Assembly: GCA_022497155.1 (NCBI GenBank)
Contig: MU385711.1
Span: forward strand, 1,450,673-1,514,672
From: Whalleya microplaca
Lineage: Eukaryota > Ascomycota > Sordariomycetes > Xylariales > Xylariaceae
Length of the DNA stretch: 64,000 nt
Direction of reading: 5' to 3'
The position numbers and the translations under genes were made by a program. Below, one piece after another: positions 11,793 to 22,718 of the stretch (positions within the stretch are counted from its first letter, which is position 1; the number at the start of each line of letters is the position of its first letter). Under the pieces are notes generated by a model, which ran no database searches, had not been told where the DNA came from, and saw nothing but the letters and a program-made list of their open reading frames with translations.

Positions 11793-12104
11793 ATGCGGCG
11801 TATGCAGGACGATCAAAAGGCTTTCATCAATAGGACTATGCGTAGATCAGAGTTCGGGCAGCGACAGCGTGGGGAAATAGTAAAAACGGTTGATGGCCTC
11901 AAAAACGCTGCAACGAGCCGGCTCCACGCAAGCCTACCGGCAAAGCTCCGAGATCCAACAGGATTGGATCTTGTCGATCTCGTGGCATCCAGACTAGCAG
12001 CTCTATCGCGAGCGCATCTAGACGCATTGGACAAAATTTGGTCTCAAACTCCTCCACATCCTCTTCAGCTATTATGTACGGTGGCTTCTCAGGCCACGAA
12101 CTAG
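11793..12104 (+). CDS. Small unassigned ORF or gene fragment (103 aa)
   Basis: An ATG-started frame of 103 codons, compositionally more gene-like than its surroundings. The product is basic and predicted helical: RRSEFGQRQR, then a heptad-like stretch DGLKNAATSRL, then LDLVDLVASRLAALSRAHLDAL with regular Leu/Ala spacing. It ends at TAG without an obvious splice continuation. I do not recognise the family. The amino-acid pattern (amphipathic helices, few rare residues) suggests a real peptide or the surviving piece of a larger gene. No signal peptide, membrane segment or cysteine motif is visible. It could still be chance. Confidence 0.3.
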   Translation: MRRMQDDQKAFINRTMRRSEFGQRQRGEIVKTVDGLKNAATSRLHASLPAKLRDPTGLDLVDLVASRLAALSRAHLDALDKIWSQTPPHPLQLLCTVASQATN

Positions 12105-13374
12105 TTTCCGGTCCACTCTATCACGGCTCACGACTCGCGAGAAAGGAATGAGAATGTTGTTGGTTGGTAATAAGTTGGCTGCCTCCGCTCGGAGGAACAA
12201 ATACTGTAGTGTCTGAGTGTCTAGAAGCCACCCGGTGGAGTACTAACGAGCCAACAACGTGGACCTCTGTACTCGCTACACCTGTCAGTCCCCATCTTTC
12301 CAAGCGGCACACAAGATGGCTGGGTGGGCAGGTTTATAATAGAATTTTTGTATGTATGTCTTTTCACGTGTCTTTTGAAGCTAGAGGAGGGGATCGTCAG
12401 GAACGGTCAGGAACGGCCAGGAACCGACCTGCTACTAATACATATACTAATTGAGCTAATTGAGTTTTTTCTTTTCTTCGTTTTGTATATACGCACGTAC
12501 GTAGTAAAGGAGATCCCCGTAATCACCCCATTGGCTCGTTAGTCGATGGCATCAACGGTGCCTTACATAGTACATTCATACATCCGCCAGGTACATATAG
12601 GGCAGCGGTCGGGTTTAAGGTGTATAAGCCCCAAAACCCCAGCTAGCCACCGACCAGCTTACCACCATGAGCCCACGTTAACTCAAGTTGGGATCGTCTA
12701 CCCCCCTGGATCCCCGAATGGCACCCAGATCTTCGGTTCCAATTGGCTGAAAATTTCCATAGACGAAAGACATCAGCTAGCAAATGCAGGGGGAAAAAGG
12801 CACCAGCCTCCAGCTCTGCAGCTTGCGGGTTGTTTCACTCTGGTCTCTCCAATCAACTGCGGGCGCCATCGCGGACGCTCGCCCTAGGTAATCTCCATAA
12901 TGCTAGGATCCTATTCGGGCTCAGAGCTTGTTTGTTCTCTCGCAATCCTTCTTTTGACCCCCTTACAGCCTGCCCCTGGTCATTTTCCTTTTTCAAATAA
13001 AGGCACCCGTCATTCCTTTAACCTGTAAACCTCTCACGGTCTCTCACCTCTTGTGTATTCTCGCACAAATTATACATTCTTTCTAAGAGCAGTGCTCACT
13101 GTATACATTCATTCTCTGTACAGCTGCTCATCACGTTCATTCTCGAAGAGAAGACTCTTGAGATCACCAACTGGAATTACCAACATACACTTGTTTGATC
13201 GCACCCTCCTTAGAGTAGAAGCGAAGAGCACTCGGAGACAAAGAAGTCCTTTGTCATACCAAACCCTTAACAAATTTTTGAAGATATCCCCTAGGCTGGA
13301 ACCCAGACTCGCTGTCCCTTGCTTCAAATATCGATTCCATCCTTTCAAGCGCAGCACGCACTACATACGCCAAC
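12105..13374. other. Intergenic: upstream region and leader of the expansin-like gene
   Basis: 1.27 kb. The last 350 bp before the expansin-like ATG are pyrimidine-rich (CT-rich runs from about 12940), as in leaders of highly expressed fungal genes. A TATA-like AAATAAAG occurs near 12995. A near-duplicate AGGAACGGTCAGGAACGGCC lies around 12400-12420. Open frames here have no recognisable protein motif. Confidence 0.4.
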
Positions 13375-14235
13375 ATGAAATCTTCCAGCATTGCCACGGC
13401 CCTCCTGGCCTCAGTGGCCGTTGCCCAGCCTCATGGCCACCACCGTCATGCCCATGCGAAGAGAGATTACGTTACTGAGTGGGAAACTGTTTGGGAGACC
13501 GCCACCGTCATCGTGGACGAGAGCAGCACTGAGACTATTCTCCCATCAGCCACGGCAGCCGCCAGCAGCGCCGCCCAGTCTGCAGGCCAGTTCCTTGAGG
13601 CAGCGGCTTCTTCTGTCTCTAGCCGTGCCGCTGAAGTTCCCTCTCCTTCACCCGCGGTTGAGGCTTCGGTCAGCCTTGGTATTCCCACCATTATACCAAC
13701 CCCGACGACACCAGCCGCCACCAGCGTAGCCGAGCCCACCACCTCGGTTGCACCACCAGCTCCTACAACTCCCACCACTACCGAGGCCGCGCCTACGACC
13801 ACCTATGCGGAGACCACGTCTGCCGCACCAGCCAGTACTAGCAGCAGCAGCGGCGGCAGCAGCGACAGCGATGGGATCCAGTACAACGTGAAGAACTCCG
13901 GTGACATCACGTACTACACCGTGGGCATTGGCGCCTGCGGCTGGGATGACACGGGCGCGGACGAGAGCGAGAACATCGTGGCGATCCCGCACGCGTTCTG
14001 GGATGCCATTAGCACGTCGACCAACCTGGGTCTCGACCAGCCGGTCCACCCACTCTGTGGTAAGACCATCACCATCTTCGGGGACGGCGGTAAGACCACC
14101 ACTGCCAAGATTAAGGATCGCTGCGGTGGCTGCGGTGGCTTTGCCATCGACGTCACCTCAAAGGTGTTCATGGACCTCTTCGGCAGCCTCGACGGCGGTC
14201 GTCTGGAAGCCAGCTGGCTCATCAACCCGCTATAA
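13375..14235 (+). CDS. Secreted expansin-like protein (Asp f 7-like, DPBB fold)
   Basis: One exon, 286 aa. Signal peptide about 1-18 (SSSIATALLASVAVAQP), then a His-rich stretch and a KR site before the conserved TEWETVWETATV block of Asp f 7-like proteins. Residues about 50-165 are a Ser/Thr/Ala/Pro-rich linker, probably O-glycosylated. The C-terminal domain (about 175-286) is a double-psi beta-barrel: GDITYYTVGIGACGW..., PLCGKTITI, KIKDRCGGCGGFAIDVT and the final WLI. The four visible Cys residues (ACGW, LCGK, RCGGCGG) are those of RlpA-like/expansin-like fungal allergens. These proteins act in the cell wall or extracellularly; the barrel carries the conserved Asp of DVTSKVF but there is no C-terminal expansin carbohydrate-binding domain. 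The exact role (wall loosening or adhesion) is not established. Confidence 0.9.
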   Translation: MKSSSIATALLASVAVAQPHGHHRHAHAKRDYVTEWETVWETATVIVDESSTETILPSATAAASSAAQSAGQFLEAAASSVSSRAAEVPSPSPAVEASVSLGIPTIIPTPTTPAATSVAEPTTSVAPPAPTTPTTTEAAPTTTYAETTSAAPASTSSSSGGSSDSDGIQYNVKNSGDITYYTVGIGACGWDDTGADESENIVAIPHAFWDAISTSTNLGLDQPVHPLCGKTITIFGDGGKTTTAKIKDRCGGCGGFAIDVTSKVFMDLFGSLDGGRLEASWLINPL

Positions 14236-16341
14236 AGCATGTGAAGAAGACCCCCAAGTCGCGTACGCGGCACTATGGCATTGCCTTTCTATATAGTTAG
14301 GCAAGGCGCCAAATATGGTTTTCTATTTTTCATTCCAACCAACGGAAAATACATAGTTGGTTGGATGGGGTTGCATGACTTACGAAGGCGTTCACAATCA
14401 GATATAAGTCTTGGTGATATTTCCGACTGGCTCCCATTTATCTCAAATTCAACGGTGGCATATTCACACACATATTATCAGATAGACAAAGGTGATGGAG
14501 TCCGGCTCGGTTGGTCGGCTGGTTGGCTAGGGAAAATTGGCTTTCACCTTAGGGAGTTCGAACTAGCAAAGGCCTTGCTACTCTTTTGACAGCAAGGCAC
14601 AAATACTTCCATTCTTGTACATAATTATTATGAGATTAGACCTACCATTAGAAATAGGAGGCTAAATTCAGACATTGTCAAACTGACTTCTCATCTCAAT
14701 GCTATCTTCTGTATGTGACTGATGTGAACCTGTCTATATCGTAAGTGTCTAGGATACTAATCTACCTTGTGTAAATTAAGAATTCCGTAGCCTTTTTGAC
14801 AGCTGAAGGTATGTGTGAGGCGGATATATGTTATAAGGTAAAGCTCTTCAGTATATCACGAGAATTTGGCAAATTCTCATTTGCACTGAGAAGACTCTTG
14901 AATATCCAAAAGTTTCACACTATCTACTACCACTCACACGCAATCGCTGACATTCAATTGGGTTGAACATGCCCATCATCAGTATAGCGAGGCAAGCCGC
15001 ACTAGAGCCAACCGAAATGCTTACTCATTGCTTGCTCAACCTCATGAATAATAGGCTGAAACTACGCCGAGTGTCCGTTACGCGTCTGTATATTATGTAC
15101 TGATTACATGTTCAAATGCATATTCATGAGTTGCTCGAAGTCCCTCAAAATTACTCTGAGATCTTCTCTGGGGTCGCAGAAGATATCGGTTCTCGTAATA
15201 GTAAATAGTGATATCCGCTATGCATTTTATTACCTTTTAGTCCTATCGATGTATATTTTATAGTCGTGACATTGCTCCACTAGGCATCTATTATTCTGTT
15301 AATTAAATTAAGGATGTGTTAAGTTCACAAATATTTCCGAACCTCTTAGACGATTCCTAGAATATACATACCGTGGGCTATCTTTTAACTACACTGGAAA
15401 ATGCTACCTAATGATGAAGTCTACGCAAGTCTGTGATACTGAGTTTTATTTACCACCACCAAGTACTAGCTAACATTCGGCTACCCCTCGTCGTTGATAT
15501 AGAGGGTAGTTATGTTGTGATGCGGGACACATCCATGGATACATCCTTGAGAAAAGGTCGAATACGCTACATTTTTGTCAATATACCCCGATGGTCTGGA
15601 GAAGGGAAAGGGGAAGACGGCGACAGTTGAAAAATAAATGATGAGATACAAATCTGTTACTCCCGCTATGGACTTGCCATGCCTATTATGTCGATATATG
15701 TCTACATAGTAACCTATACCAAAGACCATCAGGAAGCATCGAATAAGCCTGGTGTTCTATCTATGCGTAGGTAGAAGGAGATATGCCTTTACAGACATGT
15801 GCTTACCTCGGCGATTCTTAAGCCCCAGCTTCACACTCACCAGCTTCACAAGTAAATCAATGCCTCCAGAAAAGTAGTATCTCTAGCAAGCAATTTTTCT
15901 ATTTCGAAAGGTTCAGGTCGCCTTCATAGGAAGGTAAGTCAGCATCGGCCGACTGGCTCACTCGACGGGACGAATAAAGACAAGAACGACTAAACCTACC
16001 CTTATTGCCATGCTATCATCTATGGCACTGCTCGTCCCTCATATTATATAGCTAAGCCGATGCAATAGTATATGGTGTTATATATTTCTATAATCGTACC
16101 ATCGTAAACCCCTAACTTTATATATCTTTCCCCTCCATGTATGTTGTATCATATCACTACCAGATATACCGTAGCGAGGGCAAGTCAGGGACCATTCCTT
16201 ATTATTCAATCCGCCGTGGGTATTAAATCTCTCTAGTCGGCCTATCCTGTTGTTCCAAGTCCGCCCCTATCCTGTACGAGAAAGCACCACCCTCCCTCTC
16301 TCTCCCGACACTGCTCAGCAGAGCCTAGCCGAAAACACACC
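14236..16341. other. Intergenic, AT-rich, between convergent genes
   Basis: 2.1 kb between the 3' ends of the expansin-like gene and CCZ1. Frames at 14275-14589 (plus) and 15433-15729 (both strands) have no motifs. 14600-16240 is notably AT-rich and many stop codons occur in all frames. I see no terminal repeats or transposase remains that would explain it. Confidence 0.4.
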
Positions 16342-18879
16342 TCACCGACTCAGGCTCAAAAGATCCTCAACGTACTTCCTCGTATCGACCCCGATGCCCT
16401 GAGCAAGCCGACTCGCGCCGTCCGCCCACCCGCCCCCGCCCTCCGCGTACGAGGCGCTGAGGCCCCTGATCCCCGTGCGCTCGCCCGCGCGGCGGATGAG
16501 GAAGATCTCCTTGCTGACGTCCGCCCTCGCCTGCGCGCCAGCCGCATCACCATCATCGCCTCCCAACGCGGCCTCGCTCGGTTGCTCTTTCGCCTCGTCA
16601 GCATCGGACAGCTGCACCGAGGCGGCCGCCGAGGAGTTGCTTTCCGTCGGGTGGGAGGAGGATTGAGGCGCGGCGGCGTCTTTGGGATGGAGGATGCGCG
16701 TCCAGACGATCCACCAGCCGCGCCGGGTCTTGCACGTGCGCTCCAGCTCGCCGTAGTCGGTCGACGTCGTGATGTAGGTGTTGAGGATCTGGTTGTGGGT
16801 GCTGAGGGCCTCGACCCGGGACCACATCGGGTGCGCGTTCTCCTGCGCCATCTGCTCTGGCGTGGGGATGTTGGGGATCGTGGAGTGGATCGTCAGGTCC
16901 TTCGGGTCCCATACAAGGTCGAAGATATGCGAGGCCGCTGCGCCTACATACGGCCGCCCTGGACGATAGGCCGTGGAGATATTGAGAGGTTTGCGGAGAG
17001 GTGCGAGTTGATAATGCAATGATCTGTATAACCCGTCCCAAGCCAACGAGTCTGTCCGGTTCTGGAAGAGGAGTGTGTAGATGAACGGTTTGTTGACGTA
17101 GACCACAACACGCATCTTCTGAGCTTTGTTGCGGTCTTGACTGTTGAAGGAGGACTTTGGATCTGAAGAGTCCTTGCTACCGGATCTTGTCGTTGTCAAC
17201 TCGTTATCTTGGCTCCCAAGATCTTGAGCTATCTCCTCTTCAGAACGATCAGCATCGTCTAGCTCAACGGTAAGAGTCCGAAGTAAGACTCTCGAGTTGT
17301 ATTCAGCTTCGTCAGATAGACTTTCGGACTGCTCTCTGTTTTCATCCTGCTCGCCATTGCCAGTCTCCTCAACATCCCCTAGTAAGCCAATAAGGTAGTG
17401 TCCCGAATCACTGCTGGCGGTTTTTGGCCCCTTATCCTTCCCGGAAGCTTCTCCAGCCGCAGCTTTATCTTGATCAGTACCTTCACTTCCGCCAGAACCA
17501 CCTAGGGTCCAATGGGTACCGTAGCCTAATTTAAGGTAGCTCATAATCTTATTAACTCCACCTTCGTCTTCGGCTTCGGCTGGCGTTGGCGATGTGGTTT
17601 CTGATATATTCGTATCCGCGGGCTCAGTTTGTTTACTTTGTTGCTTCGAGTTACTCGAGCCCCCGTCCCCAGGAACTTTCATAGTGTGAACGCTAGTCTC
17701 CTTACTACGCGTCGCAGAAGACTTCTTCGTTCTCCTAGTCTGTCGTATCGAGGACGGACTGTCCCTGACCCCGTAGGCATCCTCGCCCCACGTATACAGG
17801 TCTTGCATCCAGTGCGTGACATCACGCAGCGACTTCCTCGACAACGCCCCAACGCCCAGGAATATCGCGCCGTCCTCCGCCCCGGGCTCTTCGCCCGTGC
17901 CGAGCCACTTCCGCGCCGACGCATCCGCGGATTTCGCATCCTTCGCCGCATCCGCACCCGCCTCGGCGTCCGAGGGACCGAACTTGGAAACAACCAAATC
18001 GACCAAGCCCTCGACCCTGTCGACGAAGCCCTCGAGGACCTCCCTCTCGCCGCTCCCGCGCTCCTCCTCGCCCACGCCGAAGCCGAGCTCGCCGCACGCG
18101 GCGATCTTGATGCCGCCGAAGACGCTGACGGCGGGGTTGCCGTGGAGCAGGACGTCCCACGTCGACAGGTACAGATCCCAGTACCGGCTCAGTATGCTGA
18201 CGAATTTCGGGCGCTTCGTCCGGACGAACAGCGCGCTCAGGGACGCCGAGTGGTGCAGCAGGAAGACGGAGTGTGCGCGCAGGAGGTCCTGCATGAGCAG
18301 GGCGGCGGGCTTGACCTCCCGGGAGGAGTATTCCACGTTCTCGGACGCCTCGTCTTTCTTGTTCGGGGCGGGCGCTCCGAGTCGAGGCGGTAGGGGCAGC
18401 TTCGTCAGATCAATGGACTAAAAGACGAGGACATTCGTGATCAGCTACTAGCTCTATATAAATAAAGCCAAGTCGTATTTGTATTCGGCAGGAAACCGGC
18501 AAGCACCTACAGCAAGAATCCACCACCCAGGCTCCAGCTCATGAAGCACCACGCGCGTCTTCTCCGTCTCGATAGTATCAACGGGGTTTCCGCCCGCGAA
18601 GCCGCGGCTGAACTCCACCATGCCCTGGGCGAGGCCGATCTGCCGCAGGCGCTCGTTCCGCTCGTCCTGGGAGATGTTCTCGGTGGGCTTGCCGCGCGAG
18701 CGGTGGTGGCGTTGTTGTTTCCTCCTGGACTGCTGCGTGTTCGTGCTCACGGACGCGTAGTACACGATCTGGTCGTCGATCGTGTCGTCCGTGGCGCCTA
18801 GCGAGGGGTTGAAGATCGCGAGGAAGCCCAGTTGCGCGGGCACGACGGTCGCTGGAGGGGGAGAGGCCGGGGTCGCCAT
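16342..18879 (-). CDS. CCZ1: Vacuolar fusion protein CCZ1
   Basis: Two exons, 18511-18879 and 16342-18417, joined across a 93-nt intron (donor GTAGGT, acceptor TTTTAG); the product is about 814 aa. The N-terminus reads PAQLGFLAIFNPSLG...DDQIVYYAS, a typical CCZ1 first longin domain. It continues with EPGWWILA-SIDLTKLPLPPR across the splice. Later blocks (LLMQDLLRAHSVFLLHH, ILSRYWDLYLSTWDVLLHGNP, FIYTLLFQNRTDSLAWDGLYRSLHYQLAPL) match the remaining fungal CCZ1 longin-like regions, separated by acidic, low-complexity linkers at about 230-470. CCZ1 forms a complex with MON1 that is the nucleotide-exchange factor for Rab7/Ypt7 on late endosomes, vacuoles and autophagosomes. The start was set at MATPASPP because an upstream in-frame ATG (19023) would add a non-conserved 48-residue extension; that start cannot be excluded. 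Confidence 0.85.
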
Positions 18880-20410
18880 TGACGAGGCGGGGTGTGGGTG
18901 CGGGTGCGGCACGTTACCACGCGTCAGTCGGTCGAAAATAGAGCTGGATGATGGCTTGGGAGAGGGGGGAGGGAGGATAGAGGTTACGCGATGGCGGCGG
19001 TTGACCACCAAAAAAGAACGCAATAGATCAGAAATACATGAAGTAAACTTCGCGGAACGCTAGTCGGAAAGGCGCCGGTGAAGCTCAATGGAAGGCATTC
19101 GCAGAAACAAAACCAGGGAGAGGCTTTCGAGCTCTACCTAAGCTGCTCCGAAGCAGTCGAGCTCACCGCAGAGCCTCAATTCTCGCTTGAGATTTGGATG
19201 CGACAGCGTCAATGCAAGGAAACTTTACTATATATTTGGGAGATTGATAGGTCTATGGCCGGGCTGCACCCACATATACATGTAGGTTAGTAGCTGCAGG
19301 CGTTTGACGGAGGTTGGCAGGTCTAGGTAAGGTTCCGATCGTAGATGTCACCTGCAGTTAGGCGGAATTTTAGTCTCCGGCGGGGCTACGATGTGCTGTC
19401 TCTACATACCTGTATGTGCAGAATAGCAGATTGGCTTTCAGATACAAGAGATTGCGATCTATCTCCCACAAAGACTGTTAATGAAAGTAACTATTTGCTA
19501 ATAATATATTCTAAAAGCCGCACTAATTGGTCGTGGTTGCTCATGAAAGAATGGGTACACGATGAGTAAAAGGTATACATAGATACTTAAGTTGCGAATC
19601 TACTAATTCAAGGGGTGCATGAGTACCTAGGTAGGTTGGATCGAAAATTGTTGGTTAATAAGATGTGTTTACGACTCAAGATAGTTGCCACTTTGCCAAC
19701 CGAGTTATCGTTAAACAAATCAGCTTCTCTATACTAGTAGTCGCTATTTCAAGTGTAATATATAAGGTAAAGCCCATCGTATGAAGTAAAAGGGTTTACT
19801 AGTATTACCAAGGACCACATTCAAATCTAACTGCGACTACAGCGATAAAATAAAATAAAACAGCTCGTGCGTCGACTTGACAGAGAATCAATTAGCTATT
19901 CATGTGTCTACCGCCAGTATTCGACAGTATAGTAACTTGTTTTTCGTCGTTCGCCCTGAACCATCCCCAGTCCAGCTGTTCCAGATCTCCGAAGTTCTTT
20001 TTGTCCTGAGCGGACCTCCGGGTGTATGTATGTACAACATAGTGCAATTGATACAGATTTGTCGAAATGTTACATAAACACCCTCCCAGTCTTGACGCCC
20101 CCTAATGCTGGTTTGATACGTAGTACGCCTAAGTCGTAATAACGGCCTGCTTTGGTGGTAAGAGTCCAACGCGCTCGAATCGGTGGTCGATCAACTCAAC
20201 GCTGCTCGACTGAGAGCGCTATCGAATACCCAAATCCCGTTGCACCCAAGCCAGAAAATCCTCAGATCGAGTCTTCCTCCTGTAAGATGCAGGTCAAAGC
20301 AACTAACTCCGGTCCCATTTATCATAATTGTTTCCCAGTATTTAACAAGCGCCTGGATACGAGTCCAGCTAAAGAAGCCTCCTCTCCTCCATACGCGATA
20401 AAGTCGTCGC
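18880..20410. other. Intergenic: CCZ1 upstream side and FLC 3' flank
   Basis: 1.5 kb. 18880-19070 is GC-rich and belongs to the CCZ1 leader or the alternative N-terminal extension. From about 19400 the sequence is AT-rich. A TACCTAGGTA palindrome lies at 19624-19633. No gene recognised. Confidence 0.4.
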
Positions 20411-22718
20411 TTAGTGTTCATAGCCTGCACCTCGCTGCCATGGGCTGGGGCTACGTGTTTTGTTAGTCATCGTCATTCTTCATATACTAGGGATATGGGT
20501 TGGCTTACCTTGCTGATCGGAATCCCGAAGCGGGGCTGGCGTTGTTCTGTGCCCGGAAGGCGGCTGCTTGCCCATTACCGTAGGGGCTTGCGGCACGCTG
20601 CTGTTGGTTACCGCCTGCGGGGAATAGTGGGACGGCTGGGTCTATAGGGGAATGAGAACGGTCGCTGTTATGGCGACTATATGAGTTGTGCTGGCCTGCC
20701 GTGGGCAGAGTCAAGTTCGACGTGTCTGTTCGTCGCCGCAACGAGGCAGATGATATGGACTCGTTGTCCTCGTCAAGGTCTAGACCATTCTTGTATCCTG
20801 CCTTGTCACCACGAGCAGTTGCGGCAAGGGCATCCAACTCTGTAGTGCCCGTAAGCGCGGACTGCGATTTCATGAAAGAGGTTCGATCATCAGCCATGAA
20901 CTGGTAGCGGCCGTCGGGGTTCTTGCGGTAGAAAACTAGCGTGGTCGACACAATGACCATGATAAGAAGAATGGTAGCAAAGATGGCGTTGAGGAAAAAT
21001 AGGATAAGGCCAATGACACCATTAACCAGCGGAGGCTGGCTGAAGACATCGGAGAAGATCAAAAGGAAAATAGCGTTAATGAAGTTGACAGCGCAAATAG
21101 CAATGTTGAACGAGTTGGTACTCTTATCCATCCATGGCCGGAGTACACTGGCGCAAATAAGAGCAGCAGCTTCGATGATAAGGAATCCAACGGCCTGAGC
21201 GGTGCTGTTGGCTTGACCGAATGCAATGAACATGGCCTTGACCAAAGTATAACCGAGGACCGGGATAATAAAATAATAAGCAGAAGCTCTGAACTGGACG
21301 TAAAGGAAGCCCCATTTGTTCAGTGCCTGGGGGTCAGAGAACAGGATATAGGCAGGATTGCGGTGCATCACAACGGATCGGCGAGCGATGCGAATCACCT
21401 TGGAAGCAGCCCAGCCCAGAGTAGCAGTCATGCCAACGATGAAAAATACAGCCAAAACAACTTCGGCAGGCGAATCGCGTTGTGTGAACTCCCAGAGACA
21501 GAGAATGGCCATCTGGGGGTAACCGATGAGGGTCAGGCGGAACAAGATACCCTTCAGGACCGTGAGCCATCCGTTGCGGAACTCAAGGAAGGTGTCAGGC
21601 TTCATCCACTTCTGCTTGACAGCCAATTCACAAAGACCCTTGAAGGCAGCAACGGCACCCATGGTGAAAACGACAAACAGACAGAAGAACGTCAAGCCCG
21701 TCATGAAGAGATTAGTCGTCTCGATATCGGCTTTGAAGGCTACCCGCTGGATACCATAAACAATATAACTTCCGGATCCCGTCATGACATTGGCGCGCTT
21801 GAATAACGTGGGGACGCTGGGGAGAATAGCCGCCGACCGTCGGTACAAGTTCACAGCGGTGTCCGGGAGCATCGAGAGGCCGCGCTTCTCTACTTGTACC
21901 GAGACGGTCGTCAGAGAGTCGAAGATGGTGGAAGGCGTTCCACCGGTAGCCCGTTGATACCAGGTGAAGATGTCCTGCATGAAATCAACGCTGATGATTC
22001 CCATCGACCACTGGAAGTCCTGGGTCCACGATTGGACGACCGGAGGCAAGTGAATACCAGTCAGCCCGAGCATGGCCTGGGCTTGGAAGAAGCCGAATAG
22101 CGAGAGAGCACCCGAGGCAATATGAGCAGCGGCATTGGAATGGCCCAAGCCGTTAATAATGGCCGAGGAGCAGAGAACCAGACCTGCGATTATAGCAAGA
22201 ACCCACTTCACAGCAATCAAATCCACCGTCTTCCCGTTGGAGATGTCGGCTTCGACACAAGCAACACTTTTCCCGGTCTCGGTCATGTTGAGGAAGACAC
22301 GAACGGTAGCATCCAAATCGGGGAAGGTGTAGGCAATGCCGGGAATTTGCGACGCGGCCGCTGCGCCGACCGGCAGATTGAAATCTAACGGGATCTTTCC
22401 GGCCGTCATAGGGCAAAGGCCAGCTAACCCAGTATCACAAGGGTCGACTTTAGTCCGGATGATTTCGTAGCCATAGGCAGAAATCGCGATATCGAAGACC
22501 ACACTGCCTTCAACCGAAGACGTCGCGACAATGTTGATCGAAGCTGTATTGTTACTCGGCGTATAGACGACCTTGAAGAGACTGGCAGTAAACATAGAGT
22601 CTTCTTGGCAGGTGTTCAACGAGTTGGAAACGAGCATCTGCTCTGCGGCAACGCCCGGGAGGACGGCCGAGAGCGACGTCAGTAAGAGGAAGATTGATGT
22701 TAACGTCGAGTACCACAT
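20411..22718 (-). CDS. FLC2: Flavin carrier protein / TRP-like membrane protein (FLC family)
   Basis: A large exon 20509-22718 is joined to a 40-nt terminal exon 20411-20450 across a 58-nt intron (donor GTAAGC, branch ACTAAC, acceptor CGTAG); the product is 749 aa. Without splicing the frame would end at SAR. With splicing it ends PSPWQRGAGYEH, which looks like a conserved family tail. Signal peptide about 1-25 (LTSLSAVLPGVAA). A lumenal ML-like/TRP_N domain (about 26-165) has the paired Cys of NTCQED and DPCDTGLAGLCP. A multi-span TRP domain follows to about 600 (KWVLAIIAGLVLCSSAIING, FLFVQFRASAYYFI-type helices). The rest is a Ser-rich cytoplasmic tail. Yeast Flc1-3 sit in the ER and other membranes and affect FAD transport, calcium homeostasis and wall integrity. 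FLC2 is used as the closest familiar name; FLC1/FLC3 cannot be separated by eye. Confidence 0.85.

Noticed and set aside
17629..18393. 254-codon plus-strand frame (and 17816-18421)
   Set aside because: Antisense shadows of GC-rich CCZ1 coding sequence, Arg-rich and motif-free.
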